From positions 426,103 to 490,102 of the forward strand of contig NZ_LSZH01000001.1 of NCBI RefSeq assembly GCF_001647545.1: DNA of 64,000 nucleotides, read 5' to 3'. A program made the translations under genes and the position numbers. The notes under the pieces are model-generated. The model ran no database searches and had not been told where the DNA came from. It was given only the letters and a program-made list of their open reading frames with translations. Below are positions 39,992 to 48,324 of this stretch, piece after piece. Origin of the DNA: Acinetobacter sp. SFB (lineage in GTDB: Bacteria > Pseudomonadota > Gammaproteobacteria > Pseudomonadales > Moraxellaceae). Within the stretch, counting starts at the first letter, position 1; each line of letters starts with the position of its first letter.

Positions 39992-40954
39992 GTGATTTGG
40001 GGTATGAGTAAGGTTCAAAAACAAGAACTCACACACGAACAGCTACAGCTGAATGAAAAAGTTGAATCTTATGCGGCAAAAATTCAAGCCTTCTTAACGC
40101 AAATCAATAGCATTATTTTAGATAAAGAACATCAGACCAAACTGGCTTTAACCAGTTTGCTAGCGGGTGGACATGTGTTGTTTGAAGATTTACCTGGACT
40201 TGGTAAAACGACATTGTCCAGTGCCTTATCCCATATTGCAGGGCTAAAGTTTCAGCGTATTCAGTTTACCAATGACATGCTTGCCAGTGATGTCATTGGC
40301 GTAAATATGTTTAATCAAAAGCAGCACCAGTTTGAGTTCAAGCAAGGTCCAATTTTCACCCAAATATTACTCGCAGACGAGATTAACCGCTGTAGTCCGA
40401 AAACCCAGAGTGCGTTGTTAGAAGCGATGGAAGAAGGTTTGGTGACGGTAGATGGGGTGCGTTATCAATTGCCGCAACCTTTTTGGGTGATTGCCACTCA
40501 GAATCCATTGTTTCAAAGTGGCACTTATAGCTTGCCAGAATCCCAGCTGGATCGGTTTCTGATGCGTTTGTCACTGGGCTATCCATCACGTTCTGCAGAA
40601 AAACTATTGTTACAACAGGCCTCCCGCTATGCCTTGATTTCAACCTTGGAACATGTTTTTAGCGAGTACGAAATTTTAGATATTCAACAACAGGTCATGC
40701 AGATTCATATTGCTGACGTGGTGCTGGATTATATGCTGGATTTGGCCAGTGAAACACGTAAAAACCGGCATGGATTATCCACGCGTGGACTATTGGCTCT
40801 GAAAAAAGCTTCACAAGCGCATGCCTTTATTGAACAGCGTAGCTATGTAACACCGAATGATGTTCAGGCCGTGTTTGTTGCCGTGGTTTCGCATCGGATT
40901 GGATTGAGTGAAGCAGAAACTTTGCAGTTGATGCAGCAAATCAATATTAGCTAA
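39992..40954 (+). CDS. MoxR family AAA+ ATPase
   Basis: This 320-aa MoxR-type AAA+ ATPase has Walker A in LFEDLPGLGKTTLSS, Walker B in ILLADEINRCSPKTQSALLE and the sensor region VIATQNPLF. MoxR proteins are chaperones that act on vWA-domain or membrane partners. The start is GTG at 39992, preceded by GGGGGA with seven-base spacing; the ATG at 40004 has no properly spaced ribosome site. It is first in an operon with a DUF58 protein and a transglutaminase-like membrane protein, a widespread trio whose cellular role is poorly known. Confidence 0.88.
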   Translation: MIWGMSKVQKQELTHEQLQLNEKVESYAAKIQAFLTQINSIILDKEHQTKLALTSLLAGGHVLFEDLPGLGKTTLSSALSHIAGLKFQRIQFTNDMLASDVIGVNMFNQKQHQFEFKQGPIFTQILLADEINRCSPKTQSALLEAMEEGLVTVDGVRYQLPQPFWVIATQNPLFQSGTYSLPESQLDRFLMRLSLGYPSRSAEKLLLQQASRYALISTLEHVFSEYEILDIQQQVMQIHIADVVLDYMLDLASETRKNRHGLSTRGLLALKKASQAHAFIEQRSYVTPNDVQAVFVAVVSHRIGLSEAETLQLMQQINIS

Positions 40955-40966
40955 AGGAAGATCAAA

Positions 40967-41872
40967 TTGAGCAAGCCTTGGCAAAAATGGTTAGCAAAAC
41001 GCTTTCAATTTGAAAAAGTAAAACAGCTTTCGCAAAAAGACATTTTGATTTTTATCTATCAGCAGGGTTATCTGTATTTAGTATTGATCTTGATTACTTT
41101 TATTGCCGGAATCAATTATGCAAATAACCTGATTTTGGGTTTTTGCTTTCTGATCAGTGCAATTTTATGTATTAGTTTTTATGTCACCTTTAAACAATTA
41201 CATGATTTAAATATTGAAATTTCAATAAATGAGATAGGGCAGGCAGGCGATAATCTTGATTTACAAATCCATTTTCAACAACGACAAAAGCAATCGCGTT
41301 ATCTGTGGATTAAAACCGATCAGCATTTAGAAAAAGTCTCTATTGTCGAACTCAAGCAAAAAATTACCCTGTCTTTTTTTATGGATAAACGCGGCAAATT
41401 TTGTTATCCAACTGTGCAGATTTATGCTGTATATCCATTTGGGCTGGTTCGTGCATGGACCTATTTTTACTTAACCGAATATTCGTGGGTGGCGCCTAAA
41501 GCTGAATTTTATAATGCAGAAAACAAACACTATCAGCATAGTTTTGAACCTGATATGGATGAGTTTCGTGAACTGCGTAATTTCAAGTTGGGTGATTCCT
41601 TGCAGGCCGTGTCCTGGAAGCAGGCAGCACGTGGGCAAGGTTTATATATTAAGGTCTTTGAGCAACATAATGATCAACCGAGTATAGAAATCCATTATGC
41701 AAATATGCCAAGTACCGAGCATGAAGAAAAACTCAGTTTAATGATGGGACTGATTGAGCAATGTGAGCAACTGCAATGTAGCTATGCAATATTTTTACCT
41801 CACACTGAATTAAGCACAGGAAGTGGTACAAACCAGTTGCTTCAGGCAAAAAAACTTTTGGCACAGGCTTAA
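40967..41872 (+). CDS. DUF58 domain membrane protein
   Basis: This 301-aa protein has two N-terminal membrane helices (about 35-80) and a C-terminal DUF58 region recognised by DEFRELRNFKLGDSLQAVSW followed by KQAARG. DUF58 folds like a vWA domain and is a usual MoxR partner. Translation appears to start at TTG 40967, behind a strong AAGGAAG box; no ATG lies near. It is 12 bases after moxR and four bases before the transglutaminase gene. Confidence 0.85.
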   Translation: MSKPWQKWLAKRFQFEKVKQLSQKDILIFIYQQGYLYLVLILITFIAGINYANNLILGFCFLISAILCISFYVTFKQLHDLNIEISINEIGQAGDNLDLQIHFQQRQKQSRYLWIKTDQHLEKVSIVELKQKITLSFFMDKRGKFCYPTVQIYAVYPFGLVRAWTYFYLTEYSWVAPKAEFYNAENKHYQHSFEPDMDEFRELRNFKLGDSLQAVSWKQAARGQGLYIKVFEQHNDQPSIEIHYANMPSTEHEEKLSLMMGLIEQCEQLQCSYAIFLPHTELSTGSGTNQLLQAKKLLAQA

Positions 41873-41875
41873 ATT

Positions 41876-43894
41876 ATGATTCATGCTGACGTTAGAACCT
41901 CGATTTTAATTACTTTATTATTACTACTAATTGCACAAGTATTTTTTAGTCCTGTTCTGTTAAGTGCAATTTTTGCCGTGATTATGCTCTATTTGTTTTT
42001 TAGCTTCAGACAGGACTCTAAAGCAGTATCCAAAATCTGGACATTTGCCCTGACAATTTTAGCATTGGCGACTATCTATTTTACCTATCAGAGTTTTATT
42101 GGGATAGAAGCCGGGGTTGCGGTTTTATCCACTTTTTTGTTTGCCAAAGCTTTGGAAGCCAAAAGTAAACGTGATGTTATTATCTTGTTTAATTTTGCCT
42201 TGTTTGTCGGAGCGAGTTCATTTTTATATAGTCAGTCCATCTGGATGGCCATTATCATTCTGCTGTGTTTATTCAGTTGCCTGATCGGGCTTTATCGTTT
42301 ACAAACCAGTGACTTTAAACACGCATCCAATCCATCAGCGGCATTAAAAACAGATGCCAAGCATGTGGGTAAATTTCTGCTTTTGGCTTTGCCTTTTTTT
42401 ATCTTGCTGTTTATCTTTTTTCCGCGTTTACCGCCACTGTGGCATATTCCAATTCCAGAACAAAAAAGTGTCACGGGGATGAGTGATAGCATGTCACCCG
42501 GTGATATTGCAGCGCTTTCTCAATCTAGCAGTTTGGCTTTCCGCATTATTGGCAATATTAGTAAACTCCCTTCCCGAAATGAGCTTTATTGGCGAGCAAT
42601 GGTTCTGGACCAATATGATGGCAGGACATGGACCAGCAGTTTTGTGAATCAGCAACCTGTCTTTACGAATACGAATACGATTACGAGAAAAACAAATCAG
42701 GGTTTTGATTACCAATATTTAGCTGCAGATCCACGGGTAATGTGGGTAATGGGCTTAGAAAAATCCATTCCCAAAGACCCCGAATACCGTTTAAAGCAGG
42801 ATTGGGGTATTAACCCGATCCGTTCCATCACCCGAAATCAGCCTATTAATTTGCATTGGTTAGGCGATGTACAGCTACAAGAACAGGGATTATCCCAAAA
42901 CAATGTACTGAAAAAAATCACTCTTCAAACTCCTGCACAACTTGATGAAAAATCACGTCAATTCGCCTTGGAAATGTTTCAGCAAAGTGGACAGTTACCT
43001 GATCAATATGTCCGTAATATTTTACAGTGGTATAAGAAAAATGATTTTGTATATACCTTAACCCCGGGTTTATTGGGTGAAAACCGTATTGATGAATTCT
43101 TGTTTCAATCCCGGCAGGGCTTTTGTGAGCATTATGCTTCGAGTTTTGCCATGTTAATGCGATATGTCGGAATTCCTGCACGTGTGGTCATTGGTTATCA
43201 AGGCGGACAGCTTGCGCTGGATCGAGCTAGTTGGGAAGTTCGTCAACTTGATGCTCATGCATGGACAGAAGTGCAATTAAATGGAAAATGGCAACGTGTT
43301 GATCCCACTGCAATCATTGCACCGCAACGTATAGATGGGGGAATGCAAAATTATATTGAAAATGATCGAACGATTTTGGGAAATAAAGAGCAAAAGTGGA
43401 AATATCGCCAATTTGCAGTGATGAAAAACATGCGAATATGGAGTGATTATGCAAGTTATCAATGGCAAAGCAAAGTCATTGGATACGATGCTGAAAAGCA
43501 GCAAAGTTGGTTGTCGAAATTAGGTCTAAAAACTGCTTATGCCAGTATCCTGATATTGCTCTCCAGCATTTTATTAGTGGTGATTTTTTATTTTGTTTGG
43601 ATTTATTATCGTAACAGACAGTACGGTTCGGCATATGAAGGTGCGATTCAACAGTTTTCTAAGCAACTCGAAGAACCATTACGTAAGCAGCCTGCTGAAA
43701 CTTTTTTTGCCTGGATGCAACGATTAGCCGATGGAATTGAAGAAGATCAGCATAGGATATTTATCCAAACGGCAGAATATTATCAGCAGCAACAGTTTTC
43801 TGTAGTGCCAAGTGATACAAGGGTAAAAAAATTCAGGGAAATGCTGAAAACTTGTGCATATGCGTTAAAAAAGAGAAGAAAGCACTTGTCTTAA
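41876..43894 (+). CDS. transglutaminase-like membrane protein, TgpA family
   Basis: This 672-aa protein has about six N-terminal membrane helices, a large periplasmic part and a C-terminal helix (about 555-580) followed by a DUF4129-like cytoplasmic tail. The transglutaminase-like core has Cys in RQGFCEHYASSFAMLMR, His in DAHAWTEV and Asp in RVDPTA, a complete Cys-His-Asp triad. The homologue TgpA of Pseudomonas aeruginosa is essential, and its reaction is not settled. It is the last gene of the moxR-DUF58-tgpA unit, directly upstream of tRNA-Val. Confidence 0.87.
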   Translation: MIHADVRTSILITLLLLLIAQVFFSPVLLSAIFAVIMLYLFFSFRQDSKAVSKIWTFALTILALATIYFTYQSFIGIEAGVAVLSTFLFAKALEAKSKRDVIILFNFALFVGASSFLYSQSIWMAIIILLCLFSCLIGLYRLQTSDFKHASNPSAALKTDAKHVGKFLLLALPFFILLFIFFPRLPPLWHIPIPEQKSVTGMSDSMSPGDIAALSQSSSLAFRIIGNISKLPSRNELYWRAMVLDQYDGRTWTSSFVNQQPVFTNTNTITRKTNQGFDYQYLAADPRVMWVMGLEKSIPKDPEYRLKQDWGINPIRSITRNQPINLHWLGDVQLQEQGLSQNNVLKKITLQTPAQLDEKSRQFALEMFQQSGQLPDQYVRNILQWYKKNDFVYTLTPGLLGENRIDEFLFQSRQGFCEHYASSFAMLMRYVGIPARVVIGYQGGQLALDRASWEVRQLDAHAWTEVQLNGKWQRVDPTAIIAPQRIDGGMQNYIENDRTILGNKEQKWKYRQFAVMKNMRIWSDYASYQWQSKVIGYDAEKQQSWLSKLGLKTAYASILILLSSILLVVIFYFVWIYYRNRQYGSAYEGAIQQFSKQLEEPLRKQPAETFFAWMQRLADGIEEDQHRIFIQTAEYYQQQQFSVVPSDTRVKKFREMLKTCAYALKKRRKHLS

Positions 43895-43925
43895 AAAATA
43901 AAAATGAATATGATTCACAGCACTT

Positions 43926-44002
43926 AGGTGTATAGCTCAGTTGGTTAGAGCGCTACGTTGACATCGTAGAGGTCAGCAGTTCGAGTCTGCTTATACCTAC
44001 CA
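43926..44002 (+). tRNA. tRNA-Val (anticodon GAC)
   Basis: This 77-nt cloverleaf includes an encoded CCA. The acceptor stem is AGGTGTA / TATACCT with one G-U pair, the D arm GCTCAGTTGGTTAGAGC, and the anticodon arm CTACGTTGACATCGTAG with GAC at 43960-43962. The T arm is GCAGTTCGAGTCTGC. A phage-type integrase gene follows, so the tRNA is the probable attachment site of the adjoining island. Confidence 0.97.
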
Positions 44003-44023
44003 AAATTCAAAGCGGTATGATAT

Positions 44024-44063
44024 AAGGGTTTTAAGCGAAAACAGTAGCTTAAAACCCTTTTTT
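44024..44063 (+). terminator. terminator downstream of tRNA-Val
   Basis: AAGGGTTTTAAGC (44024-44036) and GCTTAAAACCCTT (44047-44059) form a 13-bp stem followed by T residues. Confidence 0.85.
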
Positions 44064-44137
44064 AATGCCTGTCGTAAAGTTTGCTCTAAACCTTACATTC
44101 TGCAAAATCGGTATTTTATGCAGTTATTGCCGTTAAA

Positions 44138-44178
44138 TTTACGTCAAGTTTACGTCAAGAATTTTGGAAATTACGTCA
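44138..44178 (+). repeat. three phased direct repeats TTACGTCA upstream of the integrase
   Basis: TTACGTCA occurs at 44139-44146, 44150-44157 and 44171-44178; the first two lie in tandem 11-bp units TTTACGTCAAG. Start-to-start spacing is 11 and 21 bases, close to one and two helical turns, so all face the same side of the DNA. They abut the preferred integrase start and could be arm-type or excisionase/regulator sites. Confidence 0.55.
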
Positions 44179-45188
44179 TGAAATTACCTAAGCCTAGAAA
44201 ACGCGGTTCGGCCTATTACATTGAATTAATGATTAACGGTAAGCGCTCATCTGCAACTCGTGATACTGCAAAAGAATGTGAGCAATGGGCAGCTCAAAAA
44301 ATGCTTGAGGCAAAAGCAAATCAACTTGCCGAAGATTCAGGTGTAAAGCATCACTTTCCCTTCAAAACACTTTTTCATAAATATTATGACGAGCAGGGCC
44401 GGAAGCTTCGCGGATCCAAATACGTCAAAGAACAATTAGCGCCGTTTGATGAGAAATTTGGTGCACTGGGAGATATGTCTATCCATGAAATTACACCAAA
44501 GCATTTAACCGCCTGGCGTAATAAACGTTTAAAACAGGTTGGAGCAAATACAGTGCTTCGTGAGATTGCGCTGTACTCGTCAGTTTTCAGCTATGCAGTA
44601 AAAGAACTATTTCTATTAGATAACAATCCATGGATGGGCATTAAGAAGCCTGCCAAACCTAAAGCGCGTAATCGCCGTATTCGTGATGAAGAGATTCAGC
44701 TCATTTTAGAGGGATTGAATTATCGTGAAGGGCAAACATCCACCTTGCCAGAACACTACGTTGCATGGGCATTTCTATTCGCTCTAGAGACAGCAATGCG
44801 CCGTGGTGAAATCCTTGGCATTGCCATGTCAGAAATTTATGATCGGCATGTGCATTTACCTAAAACAAAAAATGGCGATGCTCGTAATGTGCCACTGACA
44901 AAAAAGGCTTTAGCTTTGTTGGATCTGATCGATCACGAGGGAGATAAATTAATTCCACAGTCTGAGAATGCTTTCCGGTTAATGTGGGAACGTAGAAAGG
45001 AAAAAGTGGGATTAGCGGACATTCATTTCCATGACACGCGACATGAAGCCATTACTCGTTTTGTAAATAATCAAAAACTACCGGTAGAAGTGTTGGCCAA
45101 GGTGACAGGGCATAAAAATATTAAAGTCTTGGTGAATAGTTACTACAACCCGGACGTTGAAGATATTGCAGATATGATGGATGCATAA
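44178..45188 (+). CDS. tyrosine site-specific integrase
   Basis: This 336-aa phage-type tyrosine recombinase has an N-terminal arm-binding region, a SAM-like core-binding domain and a C-terminal catalytic domain. The first catalytic Arg is in ETAMRRGEILGI, His-x-x-Arg in HFHDTRHEA, the second His in TGHKN and the nucleophile in VNSYYNP. The frame opens at 44118, but the ATG at 44178 has a GGAAA box and avoids translating the phased DNA repeats, so I prefer it. Its place behind tRNA-Val suggests it integrated a prophage or island into the tRNA 3' end. Confidence 0.9.
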   Translation: MKLPKPRKRGSAYYIELMINGKRSSATRDTAKECEQWAAQKMLEAKANQLAEDSGVKHHFPFKTLFHKYYDEQGRKLRGSKYVKEQLAPFDEKFGALGDMSIHEITPKHLTAWRNKRLKQVGANTVLREIALYSSVFSYAVKELFLLDNNPWMGIKKPAKPKARNRRIRDEEIQLILEGLNYREGQTSTLPEHYVAWAFLFALETAMRRGEILGIAMSEIYDRHVHLPKTKNGDARNVPLTKKALALLDLIDHEGDKLIPQSENAFRLMWERRKEKVGLADIHFHDTRHEAITRFVNNQKLPVEVLAKVTGHKNIKVLVNSYYNPDVEDIADMMDA

Positions 45189-45259
45189 ATGAATCCCTTT
45201 TCAAAGTTCAATTGAATGGGAGCTGGTTTATTGTTGGTCTAAGAAAATTCATTGAGCGA

Positions 45260-45979
45260 CTACTTAACGACTATGGTTTCGATCTCTTTATACTCGATAA
45301 TTTTAAAAATAGGTTCTTTTGTGTTTTTCTTTAAGAGAACTTTGTCACCACTCATTTCTATCAATAACCAATTAGAAGAATTATCTTTAAGGGTTACCTG
45401 ATTAAGATTGCCTCTATTAATCAAGACTCTTTTACCCGCATCCATACCAGAAAAGTAAGGCATCCCTGTAACCCCAATAATAAACAATAAAGGCATACAG
45501 TATCTTAAGATACGTTCTAATTTATCTATTTTTGGTGGTTGAATATTAATTAAAATAGACTTCTTTTTAGAAGCCATTAAAATCTCTGAATTAATTAAAA
45601 ACATGGCGACTAGAAAGTTTAAGAAAAATAAATAAAACCAATCCATATTTAGATTTCCAAAACTTAAGCCGATTTTTTCTCCATAAAAGGATAATAAAAT
45701 ATAACCAGGGAAAGTGACAAATAGTACTATATTCACTTGCCTTTCCGATATTTTAGCTCCTATCCAAAACCCCACTAATACACCTGTAATAGAGCTAATA
45801 ATTAGTTTAATTGATGATATGAATAATTGTTGAGGTGTTAAATTATTAATGTACCAATTGATACCAAGTGAATTATAAAATCCCATCTTGTAGATTAAGG
45901 AAATACCTACACTGATAGAAAATAAAATAGTTAGAAGCTCAGCAATACTTATTCTTTTAAAAAAATTATTGATCAGCAC
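45260..45979 (-). CDS. multi-pass membrane protein, unknown
   Basis: This 239-aa protein has about five hydrophobic helices in its first 180 residues and a C-terminal soluble tail of about 55 residues, likely a small beta domain (VTLKDNSSNWLLIEMSGD). It is very AT-rich compared with the core genome. It lies between the integrase and the prophage-like genes and looks like island cargo. I do not recognise a family; a superinfection-exclusion or defence role is only a guess from position. Confidence 0.6.
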   Translation of the reverse strand: MLINNFFKRISIAELLTILFSISVGISLIYKMGFYNSLGINWYINNLTPQQLFISSIKLIISSITGVLVGFWIGAKISERQVNIVLFVTFPGYILLSFYGEKIGLSFGNLNMDWFYLFFLNFLVAMFLINSEILMASKKKSILINIQPPKIDKLERILRYCMPLLFIIGVTGMPYFSGMDAGKRVLINRGNLNQVTLKDNSSNWLLIEMSGDKVLLKKNTKEPIFKIIEYKEIETIVVK

Positions 45980-46065
45980 AATTAGTTCATTCTTCTAGAG
46001 TAATGATGTCATCATATCAATAAAATAACTCTTTAATGAATAAAGCCCCAAAAATGGGACTTGAA

Positions 46066-46347
46066 TTAATTCTTGCGTAGGCGACCACGTTTTGCCACAG
46101 GCTTGGCAGTTAAAATTAAATTTGCCTGTTCTGGATCATAAAGGCATTTACCGCGAGTACCTTTATTAATCTCTGCACAGCGATCGCGGACAGCATCCAC
46201 ACTAATACCGTAGTGCTGAGCCAATTCAGCAGCTGATACCAGTTTTGGGCTTATATCCTTGATTGATACGATCTTCGCACCGCCAACCTCAGCACCTACA
46301 AATAATTGAGGTGCTTCACCTTGAACAGTGATTTGAAAAAATCCCAT
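46066..46347 (-). CDS. small phage-type protein with helix-turn-helix
   Basis: This 93-aa protein has a likely DNA-binding helix-turn-helix in SAAELAQHYGISVDAVRDRC and a basic C-terminus (AKRGRLRKN). It may be a small phage regulator. Its start overlaps the methyltransferase stop (TAATG), so it is the last of four overlapping minus-strand genes. Confidence 0.6.
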   Translation of the reverse strand: MGFFQITVQGEAPQLFVGAEVGGAKIVSIKDISPKLVSAAELAQHYGISVDAVRDRCAEINKGTRGKCLYDPEQANLILTAKPVAKRGRLRKN

Positions 46348-46835
46348 TAAGATATCTCCTGCAAATTTTCCATCTTCATAAAAGTAATCCAGTGCGTATT
46401 TGCACGTTTACCACTGATATGTCCAAATACTGGCTTCTGATCAGTTAGTTCTAAAATTTCTGAAACCTTAATTTGTGTTTCATTCCATTTGAAAATTAGA
46501 ACACCACCGGTGGCCAACACACGAAAGCACTCTGAAAATTCCTTTCTAATATCTTCACGCCAGTCTTCATTTAATTTTCCATACCTCAAAGCAAGCCAAC
46601 TTTGTTTACCGGCTTTAATTAAATGCGGTGGATCAAATACAACTAAATTGAATTGGTTATCTTTAAAAGGCAGATTGCGAAAATCCATTTCAATGTCTGG
46701 TGCCACTTCAAGTGAACGACCATCACATAAAATATGGCTTTCTTTTCTAATATCACCAAACACCACATTTTCATTGTGATTATCAAAGTGCATCATGCGA
46801 GATCCGCAGCAGGGATCAAGAATTTTGGCGTTCAT
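46347..46835 (-). CDS. class I SAM-dependent methyltransferase, phage type
   Basis: This 162-aa protein has a SAM-binding start ILDPCCGSRMM (5-15) and the catalytic-type motif FDPPH (67-71), as in small amino-methyltransferases of DNA or other substrates. The later VLATGGVLIFKWNE is the usual beta-strand 5 region. DPPH resembles the DPPY of N6-adenine/N4-cytosine DNA methyltransferases, but target and specificity cannot be read. Such genes are common in Acinetobacter prophages. It overlaps both neighbours. Confidence 0.75.
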   Translation of the reverse strand: MNAKILDPCCGSRMMHFDNHNENVVFGDIRKESHILCDGRSLEVAPDIEMDFRNLPFKDNQFNLVVFDPPHLIKAGKQSWLALRYGKLNEDWREDIRKEFSECFRVLATGGVLIFKWNETQIKVSEILELTDQKPVFGHISGKRANTHWITFMKMENLQEIS

Positions 46836-47032
46836 GAAACTTCTCCCAAACTTAGAATCACATCAAAAGGCAACTTCACATCAACGCCTTTCACCTCATT
46901 CCGCATCACATAATCGTTAAAAACTTCATATGCCAGTTCAACTTCTTCACCACTCAATTCGTAGCCAGTGTCGCCAATTTTACGAGCTGCTAACGATTCA
47001 AGAAGGTCTTTGGCTTGTTCAAGATTGATCAT
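46832..47032 (-). CDS. small phage-type hypothetical protein
   Basis: This short acidic protein is 66 aa if translation starts at the ATG at 47032 (MINLEQAKDLLESLAARKIG), which has a GGAG box. The frame extends to 47089, but that would overlap the upstream gene by 71 bases without a ribosome site. The end overlaps the methyltransferase start (ATGA). No family recognised. Confidence 0.55.
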   Translation of the reverse strand: MINLEQAKDLLESLAARKIGDTGYELSGEEVELAYEVFNDYVMRNEVKGVDVKLPFDVILSLGEVS

Positions 47033-47741
47033 TGGCTGGCTCCTGAATTTCATACTCTCCATTTGCCCAACCATCTTCGTAATCAACATCTGCCCAGCCT
47101 ATTTGCTTGGCAACATGCTTAACATCACTGAAATTCAAATTGTTTGCGGCCCAATCATGAATTTCATAATCATCTTCATCAAAAAGAGGAACGGTATCTT
47201 CTTCAAGACTTTCTTCTAGAAGAACCCCGTCTTTTTCCGCAAAATATTTAGCACGGTGTTCGGCAATAAATCGAACAGGAACAGCCCATTTGCTACCGTC
47301 TTCCATGGTGACAACATAATTTTTAGTTAAAATACTCATCCCTTTTGCTCCTGTGCTTCGATCACTTTTGGAAGCGGCATCCAATGTACGACAGTTCAAA
47401 TCATAAATAAAAGCTTTGCTGAGATACTGATTGAATAGCATCAGCAGTCTGTTAGGGAAGATCTGATCAATGTCGATTTTAGACTGTACCAATAGGGTGA
47501 CAAATTCCCGAGTCAGCTGAACATGGATATCCTCATACTCCAGTTTTTCTGCATGGCCCAGAATTTTTTTACGTGCGGTAGTGAATGATTTGATGCCTGG
47601 ATGAACAGGCAGCAAGGATGGCATGGCTTTGGTCACTTCATAGAGACAAAGATCAAGGCCTTTCGCTATTTTTATCAGCTCAAGAGTTTTTTCTTTGGAT
47701 AATCTCGAGGTAATTGTCGAAGTGGGTAACTTTCTTTTCAT
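47019..47741 (-). CDS. phage-type protein, possible fusion with an internal gene start
   Basis: The frame encodes 240 aa. Residues 1-134 are helical and basic. At residue 135 a second likely start, the ATG at 47339 (MSILTKNYVVTMEDGSKWAV), has a good AGGAGCAAAAGGG ribosome site, and the product from there would be 106 aa, acidic and different in character. The upstream part may be the remnant of another gene fused in frame by deletion, or an internal start may give two products. No family recognised. It is the first gene of the overlapping prophage-like run. Confidence 0.5.
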   Translation of the reverse strand: MKRKLPTSTITSRLSKEKTLELIKIAKGLDLCLYEVTKAMPSLLPVHPGIKSFTTARKKILGHAEKLEYEDIHVQLTREFVTLLVQSKIDIDQIFPNRLLMLFNQYLSKAFIYDLNCRTLDAASKSDRSTGAKGMSILTKNYVVTMEDGSKWAVPVRFIAEHRAKYFAEKDGVLLEESLEEDTVPLFDEDDYEIHDWAANNLNFSDVKHVAKQIGWADVDYEDGWANGEYEIQEPANDQS

Positions 47742-48324
47742 AGAGATTTCTTATTATTTTTATGCGATATCTCTATGATAAAAGCGAAATGTACCTTACG
47801 AACGTATGATCAAAAACTAGGGAATAAGGAGAAAGGTTTTTGTTGAAAGAACAGAGATTTCTTAAACTATTTGATATAAGCTAAATTGGTTTTATTTTTA
47901 TAAGTAATTAAAAAATAATGTTTTTTGATAAATTAAATCTCTATGGTTTTTATTCATATTGTATTTTCCTGATAAGCCTATGAGCTCTAAGCAAGGGGGG
48001 TGGCACTAGTTCCTTAAATTGAAAATTTAGATTGGATCATAATAGGGTCTATAAATATAAAAAATTTAGAATGAACTATTATAAATCAAAATATTATATT
48101 CTTGGTTCAACTGCCACCATCTCCACACTAGAATTAAGATCATTTTTACTAAATCCTCTATAGGGAAATTTGAATAAAGAATGAAATTATTTGTTAATAT
48201 TTGTTAGTTACTGTTTAATCATTGTTAAGATTAAGTTAACTATTTAATTTTATTAAAAAAAAATAAAATAAATAGTTTGAAAGTACAAAAAAGTGTCTAG
48301 AATGTTGCAAAATAAACTCAAAAT
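47742..48324. other. AT-rich intergenic region between island and tubulin-like gene set
   Basis: I see no gene. It holds an inverted repeat, GGTGGCA (47999-48005) with TGCCACC (48112-48118), the second arm embedded in a stretch resembling a tRNA/tmRNA 3' end (GGTTCAACTGCCACC then ATCTCCACACT). A weak promoter candidate, TTGAAA 48277-48282 with TAGAAT 48298-48303 (15-bp spacing), lies before the first gene of the next set. No duplicate of the tRNA-Val 3' end was found. Confidence 0.45.
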
